64,000 nucleotides of DNA. Origin: Anadara kagoshimensis (taxonomy: Eukaryota > Mollusca > Bivalvia > Arcoida > Arcidae). The translations under genes and the position numbers were made by a program. The notes beneath the pieces were generated by a model, which saw only the letters and a program-made list of their open reading frames with translations, was not told the origin of the DNA and did no database searches. Where the stretch lies: the NCBI GenBank assembly GCA_021292105.1, contig CM037874.1, positions 33,220,185-33,284,184 of the forward strand, read 5' to 3'. Below, piece by piece: positions 55,560-64,000 of this stretch; position 1 is the first letter of the stretch, and every line of letters begins with the position of its first letter.

Positions 55560-55916
55560 CTATCAACAGCTGTGTGACATGAACTTTGCGGTTAGCAAGC
55601 AGACCATGTTAGCGACTAAAATTCACTGAACAGACACAGGCACTAAACATACCTGTTACATGATCAACAGCAAGTGGAAGTAAACACAACTTAAATATAG
55701 CCATATTAGTAGTTAATGTTTGAAAATTAGTGTCAATTTCAAAGAACCTTTATATATTGAAAAAGGGGCATATGAGAGTGTAAATGGTGTAATTTACATG
55801 TTATACCAATTTTACTTTTACAGCACTAGACGGACGTTTCGGAATATAATTCCTCATCAGTAGTGTTTGGACGAAAATTATGAAACCAAAACCTTATTTC
55901 CAAGATGTTGAAAAGA
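55151..55916. mobile_element. Family V TIR element (about 770 bp)
   Basis: Arms of about 120 bp: 'cttttcaacatcttcaaaat', 'gatgaggaattgaattcc' and 'cggccgtctagtgctgtaaa' on the left return as reverse complements at 55800-55916. The centre is AT-rich with an AC/TA microsatellite (55505-55555). It lies between the Mab-21-like exon and the Death-domain exon. Confidence 0.75.
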
Positions 55917-56133
55917 AACGCAAAGGACAAAAATATATTACCAAAATCAGCTAAGGAAATAATTTACATGAGGGAGTATACCTTAGTTTTTTAGGTATTG
56001 TAATTTATTTTCAATTATAAAAAACATAAAAAATCCAATATACAAAATGACGAAAAAGGGTAAAAAAAATATAAATGTATTTTAGGAGTCATGGGCTACT
56101 GCATCCTTGTTTATCTTAAATAGTTGATTTTTA

Positions 56134-56513
56134 TTATTTCAGCTCAAGTGCAATATCTGCGGGTGACAACTGAAATATGTTGTTTTTGTTACCAATTTCA
56201 CTGGATAAGTTGTATTCTTTATCAATAACCTGTATTATGTCTTGTCTTCCAATTTCATTCAATGCATCGACAATTTCTGAAATCATAATCTTGCTCATGT
56301 CTTCATCATTTGTGTTGTTATTTGTTACTTTCAATCGTCTATCATGCTTCCACTTAATTATCAGTCCATCATTTTGACGCGAGTCTGTGGCGTTAAACAT
56401 ACTTTGTATGACTTCAATATCTCTTCTTTCCACACCCAGATAAATTACAAACCGATGCAAATCGGAACCAAGATTTGTCGTCAATAAATGCATTCCTTTA
56501 TCTGACAGTATTC
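56134..56513 (-). CDS. VWA-Death gene, terminal exon (Death domain)
   Basis: Acceptor 'attattccag', 126 codons to TAA at 56134-56136. The pattern LLTTNLGSDLHRFVIYLGV, then DIEVIQ, IIKWKHDRRL and IVDALNEIGRQDIIQVI matches the six-helix Death-domain consensus. The usual Trp after the GxD of helix 2 is Leu. The tail NIFQLSPADIALELK is unassigned. A minus-strand AATAAA at 56004-56009 lies about 125 bases past the stop. Confidence 0.8.
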
Positions 56514-59500
56514 CTGGAATAATAAAATGTATTGAAATTAAGAACAAACAAACCAGTTCATGTTCAAATCAGAATCGTAAAAGAAGATAAACAACTTTGA
56601 AAACTGCCAATCTGAGTAAAACACGTGAACTAAAAAAAAGGTAAGGCCGTGTGCTTAAGAAGAACAGGTACCTCCTATCCAGTTAGCTACACCCACCGGT
56701 GACGTGTAAAATTTTTAAGTGTTGATAAAAGAGAGCTCGGTGTATTCAATGTTCAGTATAAAATTCACAAATGTGTACCATGAGACATGTACTTAGTATT
56801 AACCAAGAACACGAAGCAAATCAATACAACCTAATCCCAAAACAACCAAATTAGAAAAAACACGTATTGTGACCACTGATTATACAACCCCTCTACTTTT
56901 AGTGAACATTACGGGTTAATGTTTAGTAGAGTGATTATGGTACTATTCGAGGGCCGAACAATTCTATTGATTTTACAAGTGGACCATAAAAAGCAAAAAT
57001 AATCCTGATTTGACCAAAGAATCAACTAACCACTTTTAAGATTGTCAAAATATCACGATTTGACATCCTTCAAAGAAATTTCTCGCATAGAGATTGGTTG
57101 ACTTGCCGGGGAACATAGTACTATGTTCGGAAATCTGCCGGGGTATATTACCGCACGTGACATTTAGCGGTAAAAGAGAAGTAATACGTGTACATTGCGG
57201 GCGTCTAGTTACGGTAAAAAAAAACTTGGCGACAACGTGAGCAAGTCACGCAAAATACAAAATGTAATTAAAACGATCCAACCGGTAACGCCCTAAAGAG
57301 TGACAAAAACGTTATACAGGGTTTTGGCAGGTTACACGGTCCCATGTATCCCGTCAAAGATGATTTTCCCTTCGCCTGCGACTCAGAGCACTGACAAGGT
57401 ACACGGGGCTGTGTATCCTGCCAAAACCCTGTATAACTTATATTATTGATTGAATAGGGGTTTACTCTCCAGTCAAGAATATTTTCCTAATATCGAGATG
57501 TCACCATCTAAAGGTGATGAAGTGGCAGACATGTTGATCTTTGCAGTGGGCTCAGGACACTGTGCTGGGAGGGGTCTTTAATGTACCACATCTACCGTTC
57601 TAAGTCTCTTCCGAAAGACCCAATGAGTTTCATTTCTAAATGCCGAGTGTTTGACAAAAAAAATCCACTAGCCATTTTTAAGTCTTGGCAAGACACCGAA
57701 CAAGGTTCGAACCTACCAGCAAAACACTATGACTTATATCATGGTTGTTATTCTACACTTCGTAAGGATTAATTATGTGAGCCCTAGATCTACGCCATGG
57801 TGCTATAGACCAAATCCAAACCTATTCACCAAGCTACTATAACACAAGTAGGTGTTATGATCACAGCTACTATAATAATACATAATAATTAATCTGTCTA
57901 CTCTGCATACTTTAACACAATAAACCAAACGCAAATATACATTTGCCGACTAGCCGTGCGCTGCTATACGAACGGGTCAACATTTATTACACATAAATAT
58001 TGGTATAAGAAAATATTAAACAAGATAGTATTGACAAATAAATGCTTAGTGTAAAATAACATTAAACAATGTATTATGAATAACAAGCGACTATAACGCC
58101 AAAGCGAGACATTCGACCCACCCGTGTTAATGCAAATACATAGTAGACAACAAATTCCCGCTATACTTCGAACCGCGGGGATTTAAAATTATCAAAAAAC
58201 ATAAACATAAGCTCTAGAGAGCGTTTGATTACCTGAAAATTATAGATGTAGAAATTTGTGCGATAGAAATAAAGTTACCTTTATCTCGGTTCTTTTTCCT
58301 TATTATTTTGCTGATAGGTAATTCGTATTTTTTGATATTATATCTATAAAAAAGAAAACATTTGAATAACTATAGTTCAAAACGTTCAAATTAAATTCTT
58401 TGAACATTTAAACATCTTTTTCGTTACTTAGGGCCAAGTGGTACAAATGGGCACTATCCTACAAGTTTTTGAATTTTCCATACCTGTAAAACTTTTCGAG
58501 GCGCATCTGAAAATGTAAAAAAATAGAGGGGTCCCCTTTTTACTTTTTTAGCTATAAAGCGTCAAAAATGTAACAAATCTTGAAATTTTAACAAATGCTA
58601 AATAGGAAATCGCACATTTTTAGGCTCTGGAAAATTAAAAAAGTGTAGAAAAATAACAGTTTGTCCTACAAGTTTTTGAAAAAACTAATAACATAATGTA
58701 GTTGAAAATTAGAATTTTCTGAAAATGTAAAGATAAACATTTGTCCCCTTGCTTGATTTTCCGCCATAAAACTTCAAAGACGTTATCTGATGCGATAATA
58801 TGGCCAAAATTAGCAAAAAGTCATAATTTTTATGATATCATAAAAGAATCGGCAAACTTGCGAACTTTAACGTCATCATGCCGTAAACTAGCATTGAGGT
58901 ATTTCTCATGCGGCATCTTGCTGTAATACTTTATTTTTATGATTTTTATATACAAATTACTTTATAAATTAGATTATTTTGTATTCCTAGTCACTTAAAA
59001 TATAGAAATAATGATATAAGAAACATTATTACTTCGGAATAGCAGAAGAACAAAGCCTTATCATCCGAAATGAGAGTCAATTAATGATACTTCAAACATG
59101 CAAGAAAAGGGCGAGTCCGAATCGGAGAAATACTAGTATTGTTAATCAATTAAATTTTGTGAAAAAAAACATCTTTATCAATTTGAAGGTATCGCATGCA
59201 ATTTAGGTGAATCATTGGTATCTGATAAATTTAGCAGTGTACTGTATTTATGATACTTTTCTAGTATATTTTCATTTAATCTTTGAATTGATAGACATAA
59301 TCTATTTTATTTCATGTAAATAATGTATCAAAAATTATTACAATTACTGTAAGTTACAACTTAGATTCAATTCAATTTCAATTCAATTTATTCATTAATT
59401 CACTCAGCCACTCAAAGAGTGGAACATGAGGGCATACAATATAATACATAATTTACAATACTGGCTAACTGATATTACATTACAATATTACAATATAATT

Positions 59501-62500
59501 ATAATATAATATAGTATAAAATATGAATGCATATTAAAGTAACTATGATAAGTTATGACAACTTACTAATTCAATGGAAATCTTTTGATATAATATGAAA
59601 AAATATGGAAATATTATAAAACAATTTGATATTACACAGACTTAGCATTCTATAAAATTTGTCATATGACGAGTATTTTAAATAATAACTTGGTATGTAT
59701 TTGTTTCTAATGTTTGCATATTTACTACAGATAAATAAAAAATGATAGAATAATACCATTGAAACGCATACATGTAGATTTGTACACGTCATGCGTAACG
59801 TTAGAGTCAATTTGTACCACTTGGCCTTAAGTATTTTCTGACAAGAAATAAGGACAACCTGCTTCTCACTTATATCGAGACGTCGCCAGCTATAGACGAA
59901 GGCGAACTAATCATGCCTGTGCGTTGCACTGATGGCATTATATACAGCAGGTTTCATTATCGTGCCACGCCTACCGTGACATGATATCTTATATATTTAA
60001 AGTCTATACCGAAGGAACCGTGACTTTCATTTTGTAATGCCGAGGCATTCGCAAAAAAACAGTCACTACCCACGTACCCAAGTATTAGGTCAAACCCGTG
60101 AGGGGTTCGAACCCGTATCTTCCACTTGCGGAGCGAGCACTCTACCAACTGAGCTACCAGAGTGGTATCAAAGAAAATATGGCACATATTTTATACTATT
60201 TAATTTTGCATAAGTAATCATGTAACGAAAACAAAGTTAATTAAAACCTATCTTATCATGCATAAGTTAATCATTATCACCGCAGTAGTTGTTGACACTA
60301 AAGAGCATATGCAACTAATAAAATTTTTAAAATAAGAAAATTAAGATGTAACGGCATTGCTGTTTACAAAGAAGCTGAAATAGCTAATCAAAAACAAACA
60401 TACTAATCCATGTCCGAATCACAATCCAGAAGCACAGTAAAAACTTTGGAACTGACAAGTTAGGTTAGACACGTGAACTTCCACCAAGAAAGTGAGGCCG
60501 GGTGCTCCGGAAGGGTAAGCACGTGTTATTCGATTCTATAAATTTACGACATATATTTACCGGTCAGGAATTGCATGGTAATTATGGTCTGATAACGAGA
60601 TAAAATTTCATTACAGAGGAAAAAATGGTCAACGTTAATATTAGTATTATTACTAAACCTATTTTACGTTTGCAGAACTAGACGGTCATTTCGTTTCGGA
60701 ATAAAATACCTTAAATGCAGTGCTCGCACCAAAATTGTATTGTGAAAATATAAATATTTTTAGATCTTGAAATGAGGTAAAAGAAGGACTAAAATTTATG
60801 TTACCAAATATGTTTTGAAGGTATTTTAAAAGAAACCTGATGTCTTATTCACTGCACAAAATTTATACATAAAACACACGTGTGAGCTTGTTAGGAAACA
60901 TTGTAAAAATAGGACTCACGATATAAATAAAAAACAAACATACTTATCCATGTCCGAATCACAATCCAGAAGCAAAGTTAAAACTTTGGAACTGATAAGT
61001 TCCACCAGGGAAGTGAGGTCGGGTGATCTGGAAGGGTAAGCACCTCCTATTTAGCTAGCTACACCCGTTTCGTGTGTAATCAAAATTGTGTGAACATGGA
61101 ACGTCAAATATATACAGGGCGATCCTAGACACAGAGACATCAGACTTATCAACAAATCAAATTGTTTACCTTTTCCAAGCAAAGACCGCTCCAACTGTCC
61201 CAATAAACGCTGTCAATAGTGACAAGGTGATGGAAATTATAACAACTGAAAATGAAAAAGGGTTACTTTCAAACAAAAGAATGTTTTATATAATAACAAT
61301 TTTAAAGATAACAAATGTATATTATGTACTTGTAGATATTATTATCAAATATTGGTAAAACATTGATCATATTTCTATAATTTTGTTCTTGTAATATAAT
61401 ACTTTTACTATATGACATCACACTACGTCTAGTCGTTGTTAATGAATACCATAATATAAACCATTTAAAACTGCATATCCAATCAAACCAGGATAAAAAG
61501 CTATTTGGTTTAAATTATCAGCTGTTTTTCTGTCACTTAAAACATTTTCCGAATCTACTGAAATATTCTTTCATATTTCGAAACAATATTAAGACACGAA
61601 TTCAATCATACAAAATCACCAAAATCAAGCCACAATCACTAAAGCAAAGTCTAAATTTGCAAATTACGTTGAACACGCGAATGTACACCAGGGAAGTGAG
61701 GCCGGGTGCTGTGAAAAGGTTGGTTTGCTGGCTACATTAGCCTCGTGTGAAATCAAAATTGATAATGAAAGGAACATAGAATTGTGCGACATCGTACAGT
61801 ATTGAACTGATTTTTTAGGAATCCAAAAAAATTGAATTCACAAGCCGGTACCTGTTGTATTATCAGCCACTCTAGATACTGGAACGCCTGAAATTTAAAT
61901 AAAAAATAGTGACGCCAATGTTTCATAATCCATTCGAATTTTGTTTCGAAAGTAAAATTTATATTAGAGATCATGAATACGTAATGTACCGAAAGTGTGA
62001 ATCTGTATGGTTATTTCGATTGCGATGGTTTACCTTTCGTCGCTTCTTGTGTTTTTGCGCCTTTCTGTTACCATTTGACATTTAAATCATCTCCAATATT
62101 ATTGACTCTATCATAACATACAGTGATGATCATGTCTCGGAAAAGGGTAACAAAAAGAGAAAAAGTGAAAATCCTGAAAATCCAGGGATTTATAATCCCA
62201 AAATGGTAAAAATGGCAATGAATCTTGGAAACTATTATCGTTTTCTTTGGGCCAAGACTCTACTATGATTTCTGATCTAAAAATTTGTAAATATTTTTGT
62301 ATAGAATATTTACGGCATTCGTTGAACGACCGTTTTTTATATTCATGCGAAGGATCAATGTACTGAACTGGCCTATTTTTTTTAACTTTTGATAGTATTT
62401 AGCTATTATTATCTCATTCTTGAGCAATGTCTAGCATAAAACTGGCAAAAATAGTGCTGGCATATGGTGTTCTTGTATCAGATGCTATGATATGAAATGA

Positions 62501-63375
62501 AATCTAGACACAGGCAACTGTTTTACATGTACTTTGCATTCGTAAAAGAAAAAAGTGAACAATACTTTGTTGTTAGTGTTTGGCACCTACCTCTATACAC
62601 CACGTGTATAATGGCATCTTTAAAAGTATTGGGATCTTCTCCGATATAACATTGTCCAGATACTCCCGCTATTTTACAAATTTCATCAATCTCCTCTTGA
62701 TTTATCAAGCTTAAACCAAGCGTTGTTACATGGACCCCAGCGGCTCTGGTAGCTCTTGCTTCTGCTAATGTCTGTTCAGGATTAACATTCGACTTCCCGC
62801 CTGTTATCAGTATCACTTCGTCAGGTGCATTCGATCTCCCACCAAACCCGACATCAAACATTTCTTCTCGGGTAACTTTAAGGGCGGAAGCTGTGTTTCT
62901 TGCAGTCCTGGATACAGGAAACTTTTTTTCTGTTTCCTTTACAGAATTAATTATGTCATCAAATGTGGTATAGTTGTTCAAATAAAACTGTACCTCAGAC
63001 TTGTCAGTAAATACAACAAGCCCAACTCTAAGCTTTCCACCATCAACATCTCCTTCTTTAGCAATATCTTTCATAAAACGAATGGACTGGTTAAAATGTT
63101 TATCCATTGCTAACGAACCATCCACGACGAATATCAAATCTTTCTGAAAGTTCAAAGCCGCTGTAATGAAAAATGTAAAAAAAAAAAAATAAAGCAATAA
63201 AACCATACAATAATTGTTGCAAGAGGATTACTCTTTGCCATTTTTGAGGTAAAGAATTTAATGTAGGGTAATTGTGTCGACTATAAATATGCTATAGTAA
63301 AGCTTGTTACCAATAGGGATACCTTTATGAACGGAGCATCCTGCTTTTATCAAATCCTCGGGGATATCACAGACT
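56134..63375 (-). CDS. VWA-transmembrane-Death domain receptor, 5' partial (at least 392 aa)
   Basis: Minus-strand exons in order: 63323-63375, 62591-63160, 61852-61887, 61170-61245, 58279-58343, 56134-56513. Phases 2-1, 1-1, 1-1, 1-2, 2-1 and 1-stop fit together without a frame break. The product has a short Cys-containing N-terminal piece (VCDIPEDLIKAGCSVHK), one VWA domain (190 codons) and a 12-residue linker. Then come a 21-residue hydrophobic helix (VIISITLSLLTAFIGTV...) ending in WKR, a Lys/Arg-rich juxtamembrane stretch, and a C-terminal Death domain. By the positive-inside rule it is type I: VWA outside, Death domain in the cytosol. Death domains recruit other Death-domain adaptors in apoptosis and NF-kB signalling. 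A VWA-TM-Death order is not one I recognise from vertebrates. The signal peptide exon is expected beyond base 64000. Confidence 0.72.
56545..56715 (+). repeat. Family R repeat
   Basis: Plus-strand copy ('agttcatgttcaaatcagaa', 'ggtaaggccgtgtgctt', 'ccggtgacgtgta'), diverged, just inside the intron before the Death-domain exon. Nothing is recognised in 56720-57060. Confidence 0.5.
57066..57444. repeat. Family U element with foldback 3' part
   Basis: Second copy of the 10336-10707 element in the same orientation ('gattggttgacttgccgg', 'tttagcggtaaaagagaag'). The 3' foldback pairs 'gggttttggcaggttacac' with 'cctgccaaaaccc'. Confidence 0.65.
57446..57725 (-). repeat. SINE family S1
   Basis: Minus orientation, directly after the U element: 'tactctccagtcaagaatat', 'cagtgggctcaggacactg', 'aaggttcgaacctac' (B-box-like). 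Head degraded. Bases 57730-58275 contain nothing recognisable. Confidence 0.6.
58279..58343 (-). CDS. VWA-Death gene, juxtamembrane exon
   Basis: 65-nt exon between 'tttttatag' and GTAACT. It enters in phase 2 and exits in phase 1, exactly bridging the TM exon and the Death-domain exon. It encodes YNIKKYELPISKIIRKKNRD, strongly basic as expected just inside the membrane. Confidence 0.6.
58432..59827. mobile_element. 1.4-kb TIR element (non-coding)
   Basis: 'ggccaagtggtacaaat' at the left (58434) returns as 'atttgtaccacttggcc' at the right (to 59824). TTA lies outside both ends. The interior is AT-rich with no ORF of note. A tract at 59365-59450 ('ttcaattcaatttattcatt' and 'ccactcaaagagtgg') resembles the 3' end of a LINE in minus orientation. 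Confidence 0.6.
59858..60166 (-). repeat. SINE family S1
   Basis: Minus orientation with a good head: 'gaggggttcgaacccg' (B box) and 'ctctaccaactgagctacc' (A box). The 3' end is truncated at 'cttctcacttatatcgag', close to the 1.4-kb TIR element. Confidence 0.7.
60385..60530 (+). repeat. Family R repeat
   Basis: Very close to the family consensus: 'atccatgtccgaatcacaat', 'cacgtgaacttccacc', 'gaggccgggtgctccgg'. It stops after 'gtaagcacgtg'. Confidence 0.65.
60650..60800. repeat. Family V arm
   Basis: 'gcagaactagacggtcattt' then 'gcagtgctcgcaccaaaatt': one arm of the V element, in the orientation of the right arm at 55800. Confidence 0.55.
60925..61140 (+). repeat. Family R repeat, near full length
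   Basis: Begins 'aaacaaacatacttatcc' and ends 'gggcgatcctagacacagag'. A short internal deletion removes the segment after 'ggaactgataagttccacc'. It ends about 30 bases from the transmembrane exon. Confidence 0.65.
61170..61245 (-). CDS. VWA-Death gene, transmembrane exon
   Basis: 76-nt exon between 'cattttcag' and GTAAAC, phase 1 in and 2 out. The translation is one continuous hydrophobic helix of about 21 residues ending FAWK, with the next residue Arg completed across the intron. Confidence 0.75.
61605..61790 (+). repeat. Family R repeat, diverged
   Basis: 'caccagggaagtgaggccgg' and 'gaaatcaaaattgataatg' identify it. It lies 60 bases from the linker exon at 61852. Confidence 0.5.
61852..61887 (-). 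CDS. VWA-Death gene, linker exon
   Basis: 36-nt, phase 1-1 exon between 'aaatttcag' and GTACCG, encoding VPVSRVADNTT. Support is splice signals and phase only; a donor GTACCG is weak. The remaining intron to 62590 shows nothing recognisable. Confidence 0.45.
62591..63160 (-). CDS. VWA-Death gene, VWA exon
   Basis: 190 codons, phase 1-1, between 'ttcattacag' and GTAGGT. The VWA strands KDLIFVVDGSLAMD, KLRVGLVVFTD and DEVILITGGKSN are clear. MIDAS: DxSxS reads DGSLA, the Thr loop is kept (RTARNTASAL), and the Asp of TDG is Gly. Metal binding is probably weakened. Confidence 0.88.
63323..63375 (-). CDS. VWA-Death gene, exon 5' of the VWA
   Basis: 53-nt exon between 'ttgtctacag' and GTATCC. It is open only in the phase (2 in, 1 out) that fits the VWA exon. 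It encodes VCDIPEDLIKAGCSVHK, whose two Cys could form a small disulfide loop. Confidence 0.5.
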
Positions 63376-63547
63376 CTGTAGACAATAATTGTGTATTATT
63401 GACAGAAGTATATGTTTGTCTAAATTTGCTGATAGTTAAAATATGAAATTCTTCTAGAATTGAAGTATACTTTCTCATGCAAAGAAATCCCTTAGCTAAA
63501 TTTTGTAATATATATTTTTGTCCTTTGAGTATCTTTTTGGAAAAAAT

Positions 63548-63648
63548 TAATTTACCAATTTCGGTCCAAGCACTACTGGTGAAATATCGTATTCCGAAAC
63601 GGCCGTCTAGTGTTGTAAAATTTAATCTGGTATAATATATAATTTATT
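63548..63648. repeat. Family V arm
   Basis: 'tttcggtccaagcactactg' and 'cggccgtctagtgttgtaaa' match the left arm of the V element at 55151. The orientation is opposite to the arm at 60650, so the pair brackets about 3 kb containing VWA-Death exons. Confidence 0.6.
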
Positions 63649-63749
63649 AGGTGTTTTTTATCTAATGATATCTGCATTTACTGAACACCTTAAAACAAAT
63701 ACACGCAATGTGATATCTCAACAATAAGAACATCACTTTTCATAGAGTA

Positions 63750-64000
63750 GGCCGTGGTGGCTTAATCAATAAGACGTCAGTCTAAAAATCCAGGGTCTCT
63801 CACCGCTGTGAGTTCGAGCCCCGATCAGACAACATGTTGGAAAGTAAATTTCCCTTGCCGTTGGCCTTTACTGGTTCACCTGGTATCAGTATAATGTGAA
63901 TGGAGGGAGTGGTACGTATCTCTGCGGCGTATTGACTCTTTGAGCTAGCACGTTAAAGTCTCCCTGAGTGCGCTCTAGTACAAGACAGATGAACTTGTTC
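63750..64000 (+). mobile_element. SINE S2, cut by the window end
   Basis: Matches 50546-50800: 'ggcttaatcaataagacgtc' (A-box region decayed), 'gtgagttcgagcccc' B box, and 'ggttcacctggtatcagtat' body. The tail is outside the window. Confidence 0.8.

Overview
AT-rich, intron-rich, repeat-dense animal nuclear DNA. Long introns, tRNA-headed SINEs, many small inverted-repeat elements, lineage-expanded VWA genes with phase-1 exons and a divergent Kv channel all point to a mollusc, most likely a bivalve (inference; no species marker is visible). No prokaryotic features, CRISPR array, rRNA or functional tRNA gene was found.

Layout. (1) 1-4.3 kb: repeats. (2) 4.3-9.6 kb, plus strand: a complete two-exon Kv-type potassium channel gene (444 aa) with an intact T1 zinc site and selectivity filter but a strongly altered voltage sensor. 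(3) 14.2-25.9 kb, minus strand: a nine-exon gene that splices in frame to a 689-aa secreted protein: signal peptide, VWA, two Thr-rich linkers, VWA, short linker, VWA, tail. (4) 27.9-35.0 kb: a 7.05-kb DNA transposon with about 0.83-0.95 kb terminal inverted repeats and one intact 1545-codon ORF. It has N-terminal Cys/His clusters and a C-terminal FEN1/XPG-like nuclease signature, best read as an Academ-type element. (5) 35-54.6 kb: nested repeats: SINEs, foldback MITEs, a 79-bp tandem array, a 118-bp minisatellite, CT/TA/C runs and a Harbinger-like 1.77-kb element. (6) 54.66-54.95 kb, minus: the first exon of a Mab-21/cGAS-like nucleotidyltransferase, with no recognisable continuation. (7) 56.1-63.4 kb, minus: a multi-exon gene, 5' end outside the window, that splices in frame to VWA ectodomain, linker, one transmembrane helix, basic juxtamembrane segment and Death domain. 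This is a probable receptor and the most interesting coding locus here.

How the genes relate. The two VWA genes share strand, exon size and phase-1 module borders, so they probably arose by exon or gene duplication. A VWA-Death receptor beside a cGAS/Mab-21-type exon suggests an innate recognition or cell-death neighbourhood, but that is inference from domains alone. Splice sites were chosen by eye from AG/GT signals and phase continuity; transcripts would be decisive. At least eight repeat families recur. They are called here P (palindromic MITE), Q (TIR MITE), R (about 240 bp, class unknown), S1-S3 (tRNA-SINEs), T, U and V.
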